NCBI GenBank assembly: GCA_947630465.1
Contig: CANRHT010000008.1
Coordinates: 1 to 21,761 of the forward strand
DNA length: 21,761 nt
Reading direction: 5' to 3'
From: an uncultured Pseudomonadaceae bacterium
GTDB lineage: Bacteria; Pseudomonadota; Gammaproteobacteria; Pseudomonadales; Pseudomonadaceae
The position numbers and the translations under genes were made by a program. Below the pieces are notes generated by a model. That model saw only the letters and a list, made by a program, of their open reading frames with translations. It did not search any database and was not told the DNA's origin. Of the stretch, positions 1 to 7,129 are shown piece by piece (positions within the stretch are counted from its first letter, which is position 1; each line of letters begins with the position of its first letter).

Positions 1-303
1 GAGCGCGAATTGACCGTCAACGACAGCACCTTACGCTTACTGGCCATTCGTCAACAGCGTTTGCTGCATGCGTTAGAGCTGCGCGGACATGGTGCGCAAG
101 AACATATTCAGCTGGCGGTTCCCCAAGAGCAACACTGGCGCAACGGCGAACTCGCACCCGCCTTAATCAGCGCCCGCGCTTACCCTACATGGTCCAGTCT
201 AAATGGCGCTAAGCCACAACCCAGCAGTGCTCGCATGCAAGCGCTGACCGAGCTATTAACCCGCCTTGATCAAGCATACGCGCAACCTGAGCAGTCTGAA
301 TAA
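1..303 (+). CDS. 3' end of an unrecognised gene (partial)
   Basis: The reading frame is open from the first base of the window to a TAA at 301-303, so this is the C-terminal 100 residues of a longer protein; the TTG at position 10 could serve as a start but nothing supports it. The fragment is rich in Leu, Gln, Arg and Ala, soluble and probably helical, with no membrane segment and no motif I recognise. It ends 66 bases before the convergent bfr gene, with a long stem-loop between them. I cannot name a family. The coding call rests on the uninterrupted frame and on the clean gene-end context. Confidence 0.5.
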   Translation, partial: ERELTVNDSTLRLLAIRQQRLLHALELRGHGAQEHIQLAVPQEQHWRNGELAPALISARAYPTWSSLNGAKPQPSSARMQALTELLTRLDQAYAQPEQSE

Positions 304-304
304 C

Positions 305-346
305 CTTGCCGGTCAGCTCAGCAGTAGTACTAAGCTGTCCGGCAAG
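305..346. terminator. Stem-loop between convergent genes, possible bidirectional terminator
   Basis: The arms at 305-318 and 333-346 pair over 14 positions with one T-T mismatch, closing a 14-base loop. It lies immediately after the stop of the partial gene and 23 bases past the end of bfr. Neither strand has a run of T after the stem, so intrinsic termination would be weak or would need Rho or another factor. Confidence 0.45.
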
Positions 347-369
347 AACAACATCAGTGCTAACTCGTA

Positions 370-846
370 TCAGTCCGCTTCGCCCATTTGCGTTTGCAAA
401 TAGTTTTGAATGCCTACTTTTTCGATCAAGCCCAGCTCAGTTTCTAACTGATCAATATGCTCTTCTTCATCGTCAAGAATGACTTTCAAGATATCGCGGC
501 TGACGTAATCTTGTACCGCTTCACAATGACCAATGGCTGCGAGTAAATCAGTGCGCGCCAGATGCTCAAGAGCCAAATCACTGGCCAACATTTCTTGAGT
601 GTTCTCACCGATCTGTAGTTTGCCCAGATCTTGCAAATTAGGCAGGCCTTCGAGGAATAAAATACGCTCAATCAAGGTATCGGCATGGCGCATTTCTTCA
701 ATGGATTCTTCATATTCCCATTTAGCCAACGCCTTTAAGCCCCAGTCTTTATACATACGTGAATGTAAAAAATACTGATTAATGGCTACCAGTTCGTTAC
801 CGAGAATACGGTTGAGATGCTCAATTACTTTAGTGTCGCCTTTCAT
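370..846 (-). CDS. bfr: Bacterioferritin (heme-containing, ferroxidase-active)
   Basis: A 24-subunit iron store of the cytoplasm: it oxidises Fe(II) at a di-iron centre and lays down a ferric mineral core. The ATG at 846 gives 158 residues, the usual Bfr length, with a GAGGG element upstream; an in-frame TTG 33 bases further up would add 11 atypical residues. All ferroxidase ligands are visible at canonical positions: Glu18, Glu51, His54, Glu94, Glu127 and His130. Met52, the heme ligand between subunits, is also present, so this is the heme-binding BfrB-like class. The gene follows bfd on the same strand (93 bases apart); the Bfd ferredoxin reduces the Bfr core through this heme to release iron. 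No defects seen. Confidence 0.95.
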   Translation of the reverse strand: MKGDTKVIEHLNRILGNELVAINQYFLHSRMYKDWGLKALAKWEYEESIEEMRHADTLIERILFLEGLPNLQDLGKLQIGENTQEMLASDLALEHLARTDLLAAIGHCEAVQDYVSRDILKVILDDEEEHIDQLETELGLIEKVGIQNYLQTQMGEAD

Positions 847-935
847 CTGCGCGCCCTCATCAATTGGAGTGATGGACAAAGCATAGCAGACTCACAGAGG
901 CGACTGTATAAAGAATAGCCTGTCAGGAGCGCTGC

Positions 936-1142
936 TTAAATGGCGTAAGCCAAGTCATCGGCAGAAGCGATGAGGGTGTCTTTAATGGCATGCTGGGTAA
1001 TTGTTTTCGCGCTGCAGGCACATTTACCACACTGTGTGCCGCAACCGGTGATCTCGCGCACCTCACGCCAGCTGCGTGCGCCCTCTTCCACCACTTGGCG
1101 GATTTTATGATCAGTAACACCTTTGCATAAACAGATATACAT
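936..1142 (-). CDS. bfd: Bacterioferritin-associated ferredoxin
   Basis: A small [2Fe-2S] protein that docks on bacterioferritin and passes electrons through its heme to mobilise stored iron. The ATG at 1142 gives 68 residues starting MYICLC, the normal Bfd start; an upstream in-frame TTG adds eight residues and is less likely. The four cluster ligands have the Bfd spacing: Cys4, Cys6, Cys38 and Cys41 in the GCGTQCGKC segment. A fifth and a sixth cysteine (Cys34, Cys43) are nearby. The gene sits upstream of bfr on the same strand. A palindromic Fur-box-like site overlaps its predicted -10, consistent with induction when iron is scarce. Confidence 0.93.
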   Translation of the reverse strand: MYICLCKGVTDHKIRQVVEEGARSWREVREITGCGTQCGKCACSAKTITQHAIKDTLIASADDLAYAI

Positions 1143-1168
1143 AGACTGGCCCAAGCAAATAAACAACT

Positions 1169-1204
1169 GATACGAATGCTAATGATTCGTATCTATAATT
1201 GCAA
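1169..1204 (-). promoter_or_regulatory. Predicted bfd promoter with overlapping Fur-box-like palindrome
   Basis: On the minus strand, TTGCAA (1199-1204) and TAGCAT (1176-1181) are separated by 17 bases, a sigma70-type layout ending 33 bases upstream of the bfd ATG. A perfect inverted repeat, GATACGAAT / ATTCGTATC (1169-1177 and 1185-1193, 7-base centre), covers the -10. By my count its core matches the 19-base Fur consensus at about 11 positions. Binding of Fur-Fe(II) here would block the promoter; this is inference from sequence. Confidence 0.5.
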
Positions 1205-1282
1205 GCCTCTATTCCTATTTAGCGCTACCGCTCATCAGTCTGACTCCAACCGATACTGCTCTACACATGGCCCACTGTTGGT

Positions 1283-1324
1283 CTGATCTGCGCGCAGTCG
1301 CTCATGCTGCTGCGCGCAGATCAG
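1283..1324. terminator. Perfect 15-bp stem-loop after the DAHP synthase gene
   Basis: CTGATCTGCGCGCAG (1283-1297) and its exact complement (1310-1324) flank a 12-base loop. On the minus strand it begins five bases after the DAHP synthase stop, the normal place for a terminator. No U-tract follows, so it may act as an RNA 3'-end stabiliser or a factor-dependent terminator. Confidence 0.55.
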
Positions 1325-1329
1325 CTGTG

Positions 1330-2427
1330 TTACTGATTCAGTTGCGCGACCGCCTGCAATAACATCTGTGCAGTGGCGTCCCAGCCCAAGCAACCATCGG
1401 TAATGGAAACGCCATACTGCAAGTTATCGCAGAGCGCTTGCTGGCCATCCACTAAGTTACTTTCCAACATGACGGCGCGCAAACGGTGCTCGCCAGCAGC
1501 GCGTTGCGCCAAGACAGACTGTAAAACCTGCGGCTGTAACTGCGGATTTTTACCGCTGTTGGCATGACTGCAATCGACCATCAGCGCCGGATCTACATGC
1601 GCTTGAGTTAAGGCCGCGCAGGCTTGTGCGATGCTGTGTGCATCATAGTTTGGCCCGTGATGCCCACCGCGTAACACTAAGTGCGTATCAGGATTACCCT
1701 GAGTGGCCACCAAGGCGGCACGACCTTGAGCATCTAAGCCAAAGTGCTGGTGCGCATGCGCAGCAGAACGCATCGCATCTGTGGCAATACCCACACTGCC
1801 GTCCGTACCGTTTTTAAATCCTACTGGAAAAGCTAAACCACTGACCATCTCGCGGTGAATTTGCGACTCACTGGTACGCGCACCAATCGCCGCCCAGCTC
1901 AGCAAGTCATCAAAGTAGCCCGCCGCCATAGGTTGTAACAGCTCGGTTGCCACCGGTAAATTGAGCTCCAGCATCTGTAGCATCAACTGACGTGAAAGTT
2001 GCAAGCCCTGTGCCATATCCGCACTGCCATCCAGATGTGGATCGTATAACAGCCCTTTCCAGCCCACAGTGGTGCGCGGTTTCTCAATATAAACGCGCAT
2101 CGCCAACAGCATGTGCTCGGATACCTGCTGCGCTAACACCGCTAAGCGCTCGGCGTATTCCAGTGCTTCGTCAATATTGTGAATAGAACAAGGGCCTATC
2201 ACCACCAATAAGCGCGAATCTTCACCCTTTAAGATGGCCCGCACCTGTTCGCGCTGCTGCTGTACCCGTCGCGCCAGCTCAGCTGTGAGCGGCAGTTGCT
2301 GACGTAATTCTTGCGGGCTGGCTAAGACTTGCGTGTGACGTGCGGCCTTAGGCAATGTTGTGATGGCTGCCAGATCCAATGCGCTGTGGCTGTGGTCGAG
2401 AGCAAGAGCTGTATTTAAAGCGTTCAT
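1330..2427 (-). CDS. 3-deoxy-7-phosphoheptulonate (DAHP) synthase, class I (AroF/AroG/AroH family)
   Basis: Catalyses the first step of the shikimate pathway, condensing phosphoenolpyruvate with erythrose 4-phosphate to DAHP. The 365-residue length fits the E. coli AroF/G/H type. Visible motifs include GPCSIH (78-83), EKPRTTVGWKG (115-125), GARTSESQIHREMVSG (182-197), GFKNGTDG (203-210) and DCSHANS (285-291). Candidate metal ligands are Cys80, His288, Glu322 and Asp344. The N-terminal extension is where family members bind the feedback amino acid, but I cannot tell from sequence whether this is the Tyr-, Phe- or Trp-sensitive form. The ATG at 2427 has an AAGGA Shine-Dalgarno five bases upstream. 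Upstream lies a leader peptide and terminator arranged as an aromatic attenuator. Confidence 0.95.
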   Translation of the reverse strand: MNALNTALALDHSHSALDLAAITTLPKAARHTQVLASPQELRQQLPLTAELARRVQQQREQVRAILKGEDSRLLVVIGPCSIHNIDEALEYAERLAVLAQQVSEHMLLAMRVYIEKPRTTVGWKGLLYDPHLDGSADMAQGLQLSRQLMLQMLELNLPVATELLQPMAAGYFDDLLSWAAIGARTSESQIHREMVSGLAFPVGFKNGTDGSVGIATDAMRSAAHAHQHFGLDAQGRAALVATQGNPDTHLVLRGGHHGPNYDAHSIAQACAALTQAHVDPALMVDCSHANSGKNPQLQPQVLQSVLAQRAAGEHRLRAVMLESNLVDGQQALCDNLQYGVSITDGCLGWDATAQMLLQAVAQLNQ

Positions 2428-2464
2428 AATTATCCTTGGCTTAGCGGCTGTACCGCTAGGCGCT

Positions 2465-2569
2465 TTACTGAGTTAATCGTCGTAAACAATGGGGTAACGC
2501 CAGCTTGTGATTGCTAAAGCGCCAGCTCAAATCATCAAAACGCTCTGGATAATCGGCATACATGGCCAT
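2465..2569 (-). CDS. Small ORF (34 aa) between the attenuator and DAHP synthase
   Basis: The ATG at 2569 is preceded by AGAGGA with seven bases of spacing, a good ribosome site, and the frame runs 34 codons to TAA at 2465-2467, ending 37 bases before the DAHP synthase ATG. The peptide starts MAMYADYPERF and holds two Tyr, two Phe and one Trp. It is in a different frame from the synthase. It lies after the terminator, so it would be made only when attenuation is relieved. I recognise no family. It could be a real small protein, a translational coupler for the synthase, or chance. Confidence 0.4.
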   Translation of the reverse strand: MAMYADYPERFDDLSWRFSNHKLALPHCLRRLTQ

Positions 2570-2604
2570 GTACTAATCCTCTTAATCAAAAAAAATGAAA
2601 ATCT

Positions 2605-2643
2605 AAAAACAAAAAACCCCGGGTGGGAAGCCAACCGGGGTTT
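2605..2643 (-). terminator. Intrinsic terminator of the aromatic leader (attenuator)
   Basis: On the minus strand a 13-position stem with one mismatch (arms 2631-2643 and 2614-2626) closes a CTTC tetraloop and is followed by a T-rich run (complement of 2605-2616, eleven T in twelve bases). It sits 52 bases after the leader peptide stop and 178 bases before the DAHP synthase start. This is the strongest intrinsic terminator of the window, and it lies upstream of a gene rather than after one. Confidence 0.85.
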
Positions 2644-2694
2644 ATCTAAAGCAGTGGTAGGCGACCCGTTAAAAGAGGCCCACCTGTATGAATA

Positions 2695-2826
2695 TCAGGC
2701 GCGCCTTTGGCTAAACCAATATCCATAAAAATAATACGCTGCAGAGTTATCTAACAAACGCGCACAGGTCAATAACACAGCAAGTGGCTGCGTAACTGAC
2801 ATCAATTTAAGTGCGTGATTTAACAT
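2695..2826 (-). CDS. Aromatic-rich leader peptide (43 aa) of the DAHP synthase attenuator
   Basis: The ATG at 2826 has a GGAGAG Shine-Dalgarno four bases upstream. The frame runs 43 codons to TGA at 2695-2697. Residues 31-38 are Tyr-Tyr-Phe-Tyr-Gly-Tyr-Trp-Phe (bases 2713-2736), that is four Tyr, two Phe and one Trp in eight codons, followed by only five more residues (SQRRA). Such a run just before the stop, in front of a terminator and an aromatic biosynthesis gene, is the mark of a control-codon leader peptide. The peptide probably has no function beyond positioning the ribosome. Basis: directly read; the role is inferred from the trp, phe and his leaders. Confidence 0.8.
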   Translation of the reverse strand: MLNHALKLMSVTQPLAVLLTCARLLDNSAAYYFYGYWFSQRRA

Positions 2827-2849
2827 AGAACTCTCCAAACAGAGCAATT

Positions 2850-2878
2850 AACATACTGCATGCGTATCGCTAGTGCAA
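2850..2878 (-). promoter_or_regulatory. Predicted promoter of the leader and DAHP synthase
   Basis: On the minus strand TTGCAC (2873-2878) and TATGTT (2850-2855) are spaced by 17 bases. Transcription would start near 2843, leaving a short 5' UTR with the leader Shine-Dalgarno. The -35 match is modest. I saw no clear TyrR or TrpR operator. Confidence 0.5.
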
Positions 2879-2884
2879 CTGGGC

Positions 2885-3439
2885 TTAACGGTCTGTGCGG
2901 TAAATTTTATCGCCATTTAAGCCACGACCCCAAGGTAAACCTGAGTTCTGCCAGCCATTTTTCAAACGCATGCCTGCTTGTGGACCTTCGCTCAAAGCAT
3001 CGCCCTGAAAGCCATTGACAACAAAGCGCGCATTCGGCAAACCGGCTTCACGTAAGACAATAGCGCTGGGCTCACCGCGCTCACTACCCGAGCGGCACAT
3101 GGTGATCACTTCAGTGTTTTCATCCCAGCCGCGTTTAGCCAGTTCAGCCTTGATCTGCTCAACAAACTCAGGATTGCGCTCCATTGGGAAGATATTGCGC
3201 TCGGCGTTCCACTTGCTGCGGTCAGCCATTAGAAAGGGGATATTCACATCCACTGCATCAGTGAAACCCACAAACATAATTTCTACCGGATCACGCACAT
3301 CAACTAAGAGCATCGGCTGCTCGCTTTGTTGAGTTTTCGCGTAAGCATCTTCAGCGCTGATGGCTAATTCCACTGCTTGCACAGAAAAAACGGCCAGTGA
3401 TAACAGTGCACCACCAAGTAAACGTTGTAAGTGTGTCAT
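2885..3439 (-). CDS. Exported rhodanese-like domain protein
   Basis: A single rhodanese domain behind an export signal. The ATG at 3439 gives 184 residues starting with a typical signal peptide (MTHLQRLLGGALLSLAVFSVQA, cleavage likely after QA at 21-22), with GGAGA eight bases upstream; longer in-frame starts would put a poor extension in front of the signal. The domain shows VDVRDPVE (46-53) and the active loop CRSGSER with Cys115 as the expected persulfide or thiolate residue. The product should be periplasmic or outer-face membrane attached. Substrate and partner are unknown; rhodanese folds carry sulfur or act in redox and regulatory roles. It lies between the HAD gene and the DAHP synthase leader, same strand. 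Confidence 0.85.
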   Translation of the reverse strand: MTHLQRLLGGALLSLAVFSVQAVELAISAEDAYAKTQQSEQPMLLVDVRDPVEIMFVGFTDAVDVNIPFLMADRSKWNAERNIFPMERNPEFVEQIKAELAKRGWDENTEVITMCRSGSERGEPSAIVLREAGLPNARFVVNGFQGDALSEGPQAGMRLKNGWQNSGLPWGRGLNGDKIYRTDR

Positions 3440-3512
3440 GGGCTGAATCTCCATTGAGTAAGTTGCAACATAATACACTATCGTAAATTAATTACAGCAG
3501 GCACACGGCGCT

Positions 3513-4172
3513 TCATTCATCACGCAAACTGATCACTGACCAACCACGCTGCAACGCTAAGGTACGCAAGGTGTCATCAGGGTCCACGGCCACCGCATGA
3601 GTGACTTGCTCAAGCAGCGGCAGATCATTATGTGAGTCACTGTAAAAATAACTGTCCGCCAATGTTGCTTGATGCTCAGCGAGCCACTCATTCAGGCGAG
3701 TAATTTTACCCGCTTGAAAGCTGGGTACATTGACGAGCTCACCAGTGTATTGTCCGCCTTGCATACCGCATTCAGTCGCAATTAAATGCTCCACACCTAA
3801 ACGCTGGGCAATGGGGCCCGTAATAAAGCGATTGGTGGCCGTAATAATCATTACTACATCACCAGCTGCACGGTGCTGAGCTAAGAGCGCTTCACCCTTG
3901 GGCAAAATCAGCGGCTCAATACAATCGCGCATAAACTCAGCATGCCAAGCATCAAGCTGTGCCTTATCGGTGCGCCCCAGCACTTCTTGGCAAAAGTTTT
4001 GATACGCCACGACATCCAATTTACCGGCCAGGTAGTCGGCATAAAAACTATCGTTTTTTGCACGATAAGCCTCCACGTCGACCAAGCCACGCGCGCACAG
4101 ATACTCGCCCCACTGGTGATCACTGTCACCGGCTAATAAGGTGTTGTCCAAATCAAAAATAGCCAAACGCAC
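3513..4172 (-). CDS. HAD-superfamily subfamily IB phosphatase (SerB-like)
   Basis: A cytoplasmic haloacid dehalogenase-type phosphohydrolase. The GTG at 4172 gives 219 residues starting [13 protein letters not shown], with AAGG eight bases upstream; the longer frame reaching 4292 adds about 40 unlike residues and crosses the intergenic region with rppH. Motif I is FDLDNTLL with Asp7 as nucleophile and Asp9 as acid/base; motif II is IITATN; motif IV is [10 protein letters not shown], binding Mg2+. The large insert between motifs I and II is the helical cap of subfamily I. Relatives are annotated as histidinol-phosphatase or phosphoserine phosphatase, but substrate cannot be read here. It is divergent from rppH, as in Pseudomonas from memory. 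Confidence 0.88.
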   Translation of the reverse strand: MRLAIFDLDNTLLAGDSDHQWGEYLCARGLVDVEAYRAKNDSFYADYLAGKLDVVAYQNFCQEVLGRTDKAQLDAWHAEFMRDCIEPLILPKGEALLAQHRAAGDVVMIITATNRFITGPIAQRLGVEHLIATECGMQGGQYTGELVNVPSFQAGKITRLNEWLAEHQATLADSYFYSDSHNDLPLLEQVTHAVAVDPDDTLRTLALQRGWSVISLRDE

Positions 4173-4315
4173 GGCAGATACCTTAATTAATGCTAAAAAG
4201 AACCCGCAGCATAACGATTTTCTATGCGCCTGCCCATTCTGACCATAAAGCGCGTTGCCGCCTGAGCGCCCTTTGTGGAACAATGGCAGCAAGACTTTGA
4301 GTACAGGGTGCGGAC

Positions 4316-4801
4316 ATGATTGATTCAGATGGCTTTCGTCCGAATGTTGGCATTATCCTGACTAACGATGACGGACAAGTGCTCTGGGCGCGACGCGTTA
4401 ATCAAGATGCATGGCAGTTTCCACAAGGTGGTATTAATCCACATGAAAGCGCTGAAGAAGCGCTGTACCGTGAGTTGCATGAAGAAATAGGCCTACAGCA
4501 GGACGACGTGGATATCCTCGCTTGCACACGTGGCTGGCTGCGTTATCGCTTGCCACAACGTTTAGTACGCACCCACAGTCAACCGCTGTGTATTGGCCAG
4601 AAACAAAAGTGGTTTTTATTGCGTTTGCGCAGCAGTGATGAACGTGTGCGTATGGATTTAACCGAAAAGCCTGAATTTGATGGTTGGCGCTGGGTCAGTT
4701 ATTGGTACCCTTTAGGCCAAGTGGTGGCATTTAAACGTGATGTGTACCGGCGTGCTTTAAAAGAGCTCGCTTACCAACTCCCTACTCGAGACTCTCTTTA
4801 A
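4316..4801 (+). CDS. rppH: RNA pyrophosphohydrolase RppH
   Basis: A Nudix hydrolase that removes pyrophosphate from the 5' end of primary transcripts and so starts RNase E-dependent mRNA decay. The 161-residue product opens [15 protein letters not shown], the standard RppH start. The Nudix box runs from Gly38 to Leu60 ([23 protein letters not shown] region) with catalytic Glu53, Glu56 and Glu57. WQFPQGGI before the box and the C-terminal VAFKRDVY segment are typical. AGGG lies seven bases before the ATG. It is followed by ptsP 31 bases later, a pairing common in gammaproteobacteria. Confidence 0.95.
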   Translation: MIDSDGFRPNVGIILTNDDGQVLWARRVNQDAWQFPQGGINPHESAEEALYRELHEEIGLQQDDVDILACTRGWLRYRLPQRLVRTHSQPLCIGQKQKWFLLRLRSSDERVRMDLTEKPEFDGWRWVSYWYPLGQVVAFKRDVYRRALKELAYQLPTRDSL

Positions 4802-4832
4802 GTTGTCCGACTCAACACGCACTGATAGCAGC

Positions 4833-7112
4833 ATGTTGACTATGCTGCGCACCATCTCTCAAGAAGTAAACGCAGCTAAGGATTTACCTGCGGCGCTGGC
4901 GATCATCGTTAAACAAGTGCGCGTAGCGATGAACAGTCATGTGTGCTCAGTGTATTTATACGAGGCCGCACGCGACCGCTACATACTGATGGCCACTGAA
5001 GGTCTAAATAAAGGCTCAGTGGGTAAAGTCAGTATGGCTTCGCATGAAGGTTTGGTTGGCTTAGTCGGCAGTCGTGCAGAAACCATTACCCTTGAAGATG
5101 CCACCAACCATCCGCGTTTTTTATATTTCCCGCAAACCGGTGAAGAGCGTTACGCCTCTTTTTTAGGCACGCCTATTATTCACCATCGCCAAGTCATGGG
5201 TGTATTGGTCGTTCAGCAAAAAGAGCGTCGCCAGTTTGATGAGGGTGATGAAGCTTTTTTAGTCACCATGAGCGCACAACTCTCAGGGGTCATCGCCCAC
5301 GCTGAAGCCACCGGTTCCATTCGCGGCTTGGGTAAGCAAGGTAAAGGTATTCAGGAAGCGCGCTTTATCGGCGTACCTGGCGCGCCCGGCGCTGCACTCG
5401 GCACCGCTGTGGTGGTATTGCCAGTGGCAGATTTGGATGTGGTGCCAGATAAAGCTGTCAACGATATTGCTGAGCAATTGCAGTTATTTAACTCAGCCCT
5501 AGAATCAGTGCGTGCTGATATCCGCACCTTATCGGCGCGTCTCTCCAGTCAATTACAGCCGCAAGAACGCGCTTTATTTGATGTGTATTTAATGATGCTC
5601 GAACACACTGCTTTAGCCGGTGATGTGATTCGTGAAATCAACACGGGACAATGGGCGCAAGGGGCATTACGCCAAGTCGTCAGCAAACATATCCAACGCT
5701 TTGAGCACATGGATGATGATTACCTGCGTGAGCGTGCCTCTGATGTGAAAGATCTGGGCCGACGCTTGCTCTCGTATTTGCAGCAAGCGCAGCAACAAAC
5801 CTTGATCTACCCCGACAACACCATTTTAGTTAGCGAAGAATTATCGCCAGCAATGCTCGGTGAAGTGCCACCGGAAAAGCTGGTGGGTTTGGTATCAGTG
5901 CTGGGTTCGCGCAACTCGCATGTGGCTATTCTGGCACGCGCCATGGGCATTCCAACCGTAGTGGCGGCAGTGGATTTGCCTTATACCCGCCTCGATGGGA
6001 TTGAGTTAATTCTTGATGGGTATCACGGTGATGTGTTTACCAACCCCAGCTTACTGTTGCGCCAGCAATATGCCGAAGTGGTTGAAGAAGAGCGTTTAAT
6101 CAATCGAGACTTAGACAGCTTACGCGGCCTGCCCTGCGTCACTTTAGATGGTCATCATCTGCCGCTGTGGGTCAATACCGGTTTACTCGCTGACGTAAAA
6201 CGCGCACAACAACGCGGTGCGGAAGGCGTCGGCTTGTATCGCTCAGAAGTGGCCTTTATGGGCACGTCACGTTTTCCCAGTGAAAGTGAACAAGTGGTGA
6301 TGTACCGCGAGCAACTGCAAGCCTTTCACCCCTTGCCTGTCACCATGCGTACGCTGGATATTGGCGGTGATAAACCGCTGTCGTATTTCCCCATTAAAGA
6401 AAGCAACCCCTATTTAGGTTGGCGCGGCATTCGTATCACCCTCGATCACCCGGAGATTTTTCTGGTGCAAGTGCGCGCGATGATCAAAGCCAGTGCCGGT
6501 TTAGACAACCTGCACATTTTGCTGCCAATGATTTCTGGTGTGCATGAACTCGATGATGCCCAGCACTTAATTCATCGCGCTTGGGGTGAACTGATCAGCG
6601 AAGGTCTGGCAGTCAAAATGCCCGACATTGGCGTGATGATTGAAGTGCCTTCAGCGGTGTATCAAGCGCGCGAACTGGCACGTATGGCTGACTTTATCTC
6701 CGTCGGTTCTAACGACTTAACCCAGTACTTATTAGCCGTCGACCGTAACAATGCTCGGGTCGCGGCACTCTATGATTACCTGCATCCGGCGGTACTTCAG
6801 GCTTTACAAGAAGTGGTCAGCGCGGCGCACGCTGAAGGCAAACCCGTGAGTATTTGTGGGGAAATGGCGGGCGATCCAGTGGCTGCGGTGTTATTACTGG
6901 CGATGGGCTTTGATAGCTTATCGATGAACTCAACCCATTTACCCAAGGTTAAGTGGCTGTTGCGTAAGATGACTCATACTCACGCGAAAGCCTTACTGGA
7001 TGAAGTGTCGATGATTGATAATCCAGAAGTGATTCACAGCACCCTCAATCTTGCACTGAGTAATTTAGGACTCGGCAAAGTACTCAACCCCGCGTCCAGC
7101 GTACAAACTTAA
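4833..7112 (+). CDS. ptsP: Nitrogen phosphotransferase system enzyme I (EI-Ntr)
   Basis: Autophosphorylates from phosphoenolpyruvate and passes the phosphate to NPr (PtsO), then to EIIA-Ntr (PtsN), a regulatory chain without sugar transport. I use the ATG at 4833 (MLTMLRTISQEVNAAKD), which gives the 759 residues usual for Pseudomonas PtsP; an in-frame TTG at 4803 adds ten residues and neither has a strong ribosome site. An N-terminal GAF domain (about 16-155) is followed by the EI N-terminal part, the phosphohistidine segment GSRNSHVAILARA with His363, and the PEP-binding barrel with GGDKPLSYFPI, GVMIEVPSA, SVGSNDLTQY and SICGEMAGDP (Cys675). All catalytic motifs look intact. It likely shares a transcript with rppH. 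Confidence 0.95.
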   Translation: MLTMLRTISQEVNAAKDLPAALAIIVKQVRVAMNSHVCSVYLYEAARDRYILMATEGLNKGSVGKVSMASHEGLVGLVGSRAETITLEDATNHPRFLYFPQTGEERYASFLGTPIIHHRQVMGVLVVQQKERRQFDEGDEAFLVTMSAQLSGVIAHAEATGSIRGLGKQGKGIQEARFIGVPGAPGAALGTAVVVLPVADLDVVPDKAVNDIAEQLQLFNSALESVRADIRTLSARLSSQLQPQERALFDVYLMMLEHTALAGDVIREINTGQWAQGALRQVVSKHIQRFEHMDDDYLRERASDVKDLGRRLLSYLQQAQQQTLIYPDNTILVSEELSPAMLGEVPPEKLVGLVSVLGSRNSHVAILARAMGIPTVVAAVDLPYTRLDGIELILDGYHGDVFTNPSLLLRQQYAEVVEEERLINRDLDSLRGLPCVTLDGHHLPLWVNTGLLADVKRAQQRGAEGVGLYRSEVAFMGTSRFPSESEQVVMYREQLQAFHPLPVTMRTLDIGGDKPLSYFPIKESNPYLGWRGIRITLDHPEIFLVQVRAMIKASAGLDNLHILLPMISGVHELDDAQHLIHRAWGELISEGLAVKMPDIGVMIEVPSAVYQARELARMADFISVGSNDLTQYLLAVDRNNARVAALYDYLHPAVLQALQEVVSAAHAEGKPVSICGEMAGDPVAAVLLLAMGFDSLSMNSTHLPKVKWLLRKMTHTHAKALLDEVSMIDNPEVIHSTLNLALSNLGLGKVLNPASSVQT

Positions 7113-7129
7113 GAGTAAGGCTGATCTGT

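Larger units (their letters stand above)
2428..2843 (-). promoter_or_regulatory. DAHP synthase 5' leader: candidate ribosome-mediated aromatic attenuator
   Basis: This is the only long stretch without an annotated gene in the window. Read on the minus strand from a predicted start near 2843 it contains, in order, a Shine-Dalgarno, a 43-codon leader ORF rich in aromatic codons at its end, a competing hairpin, an intrinsic terminator with U-tract, a 34-codon ORF with its own Shine-Dalgarno, a small stem (TAGCGG/CCGCTA, within 2437-2460) and the DAHP synthase ribosome site. The order matches trp/phe/his-type attenuators: stalling at uncharged aromatic tRNAs should prevent the terminator and allow transcription of the synthase. 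Confidence 0.75.

Noticed and set aside
847..879. TTG start adding 11 residues to bacterioferritin
   Set aside because: The ATG at 846 gives the exact family length and canonical numbering of the ferroxidase ligands.
2507..2728. A plus-strand ORF of 73 codons in the DAHP synthase leader
   Set aside because: It runs antisense through the terminator stem and leader ORF and its sequence is low in complexity where it crosses the A-rich tract; the minus-strand attenuator explains the region better.
3015..3332. A plus-strand ORF of 105 codons antisense to the rhodanese gene
   Set aside because: The opposite frame encodes a clear signal peptide and rhodanese active loop; this frame shows only a biased Ser/Arg composition.
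4173..4292. N-terminal extension of the HAD phosphatase
   Set aside because: The extra 40 residues are unlike the family, cross the divergent intergenic region, and the GTG at 4172 has its own AAGG and gives the usual start of the domain.
4803..4832. TTG start adding ten residues to PtsP
   Set aside because: The ATG at 4833 aligns with the usual MLxTLR-type start and gives 759 residues, while the TTG lies one base after the rppH stop without a ribosome site of its own.
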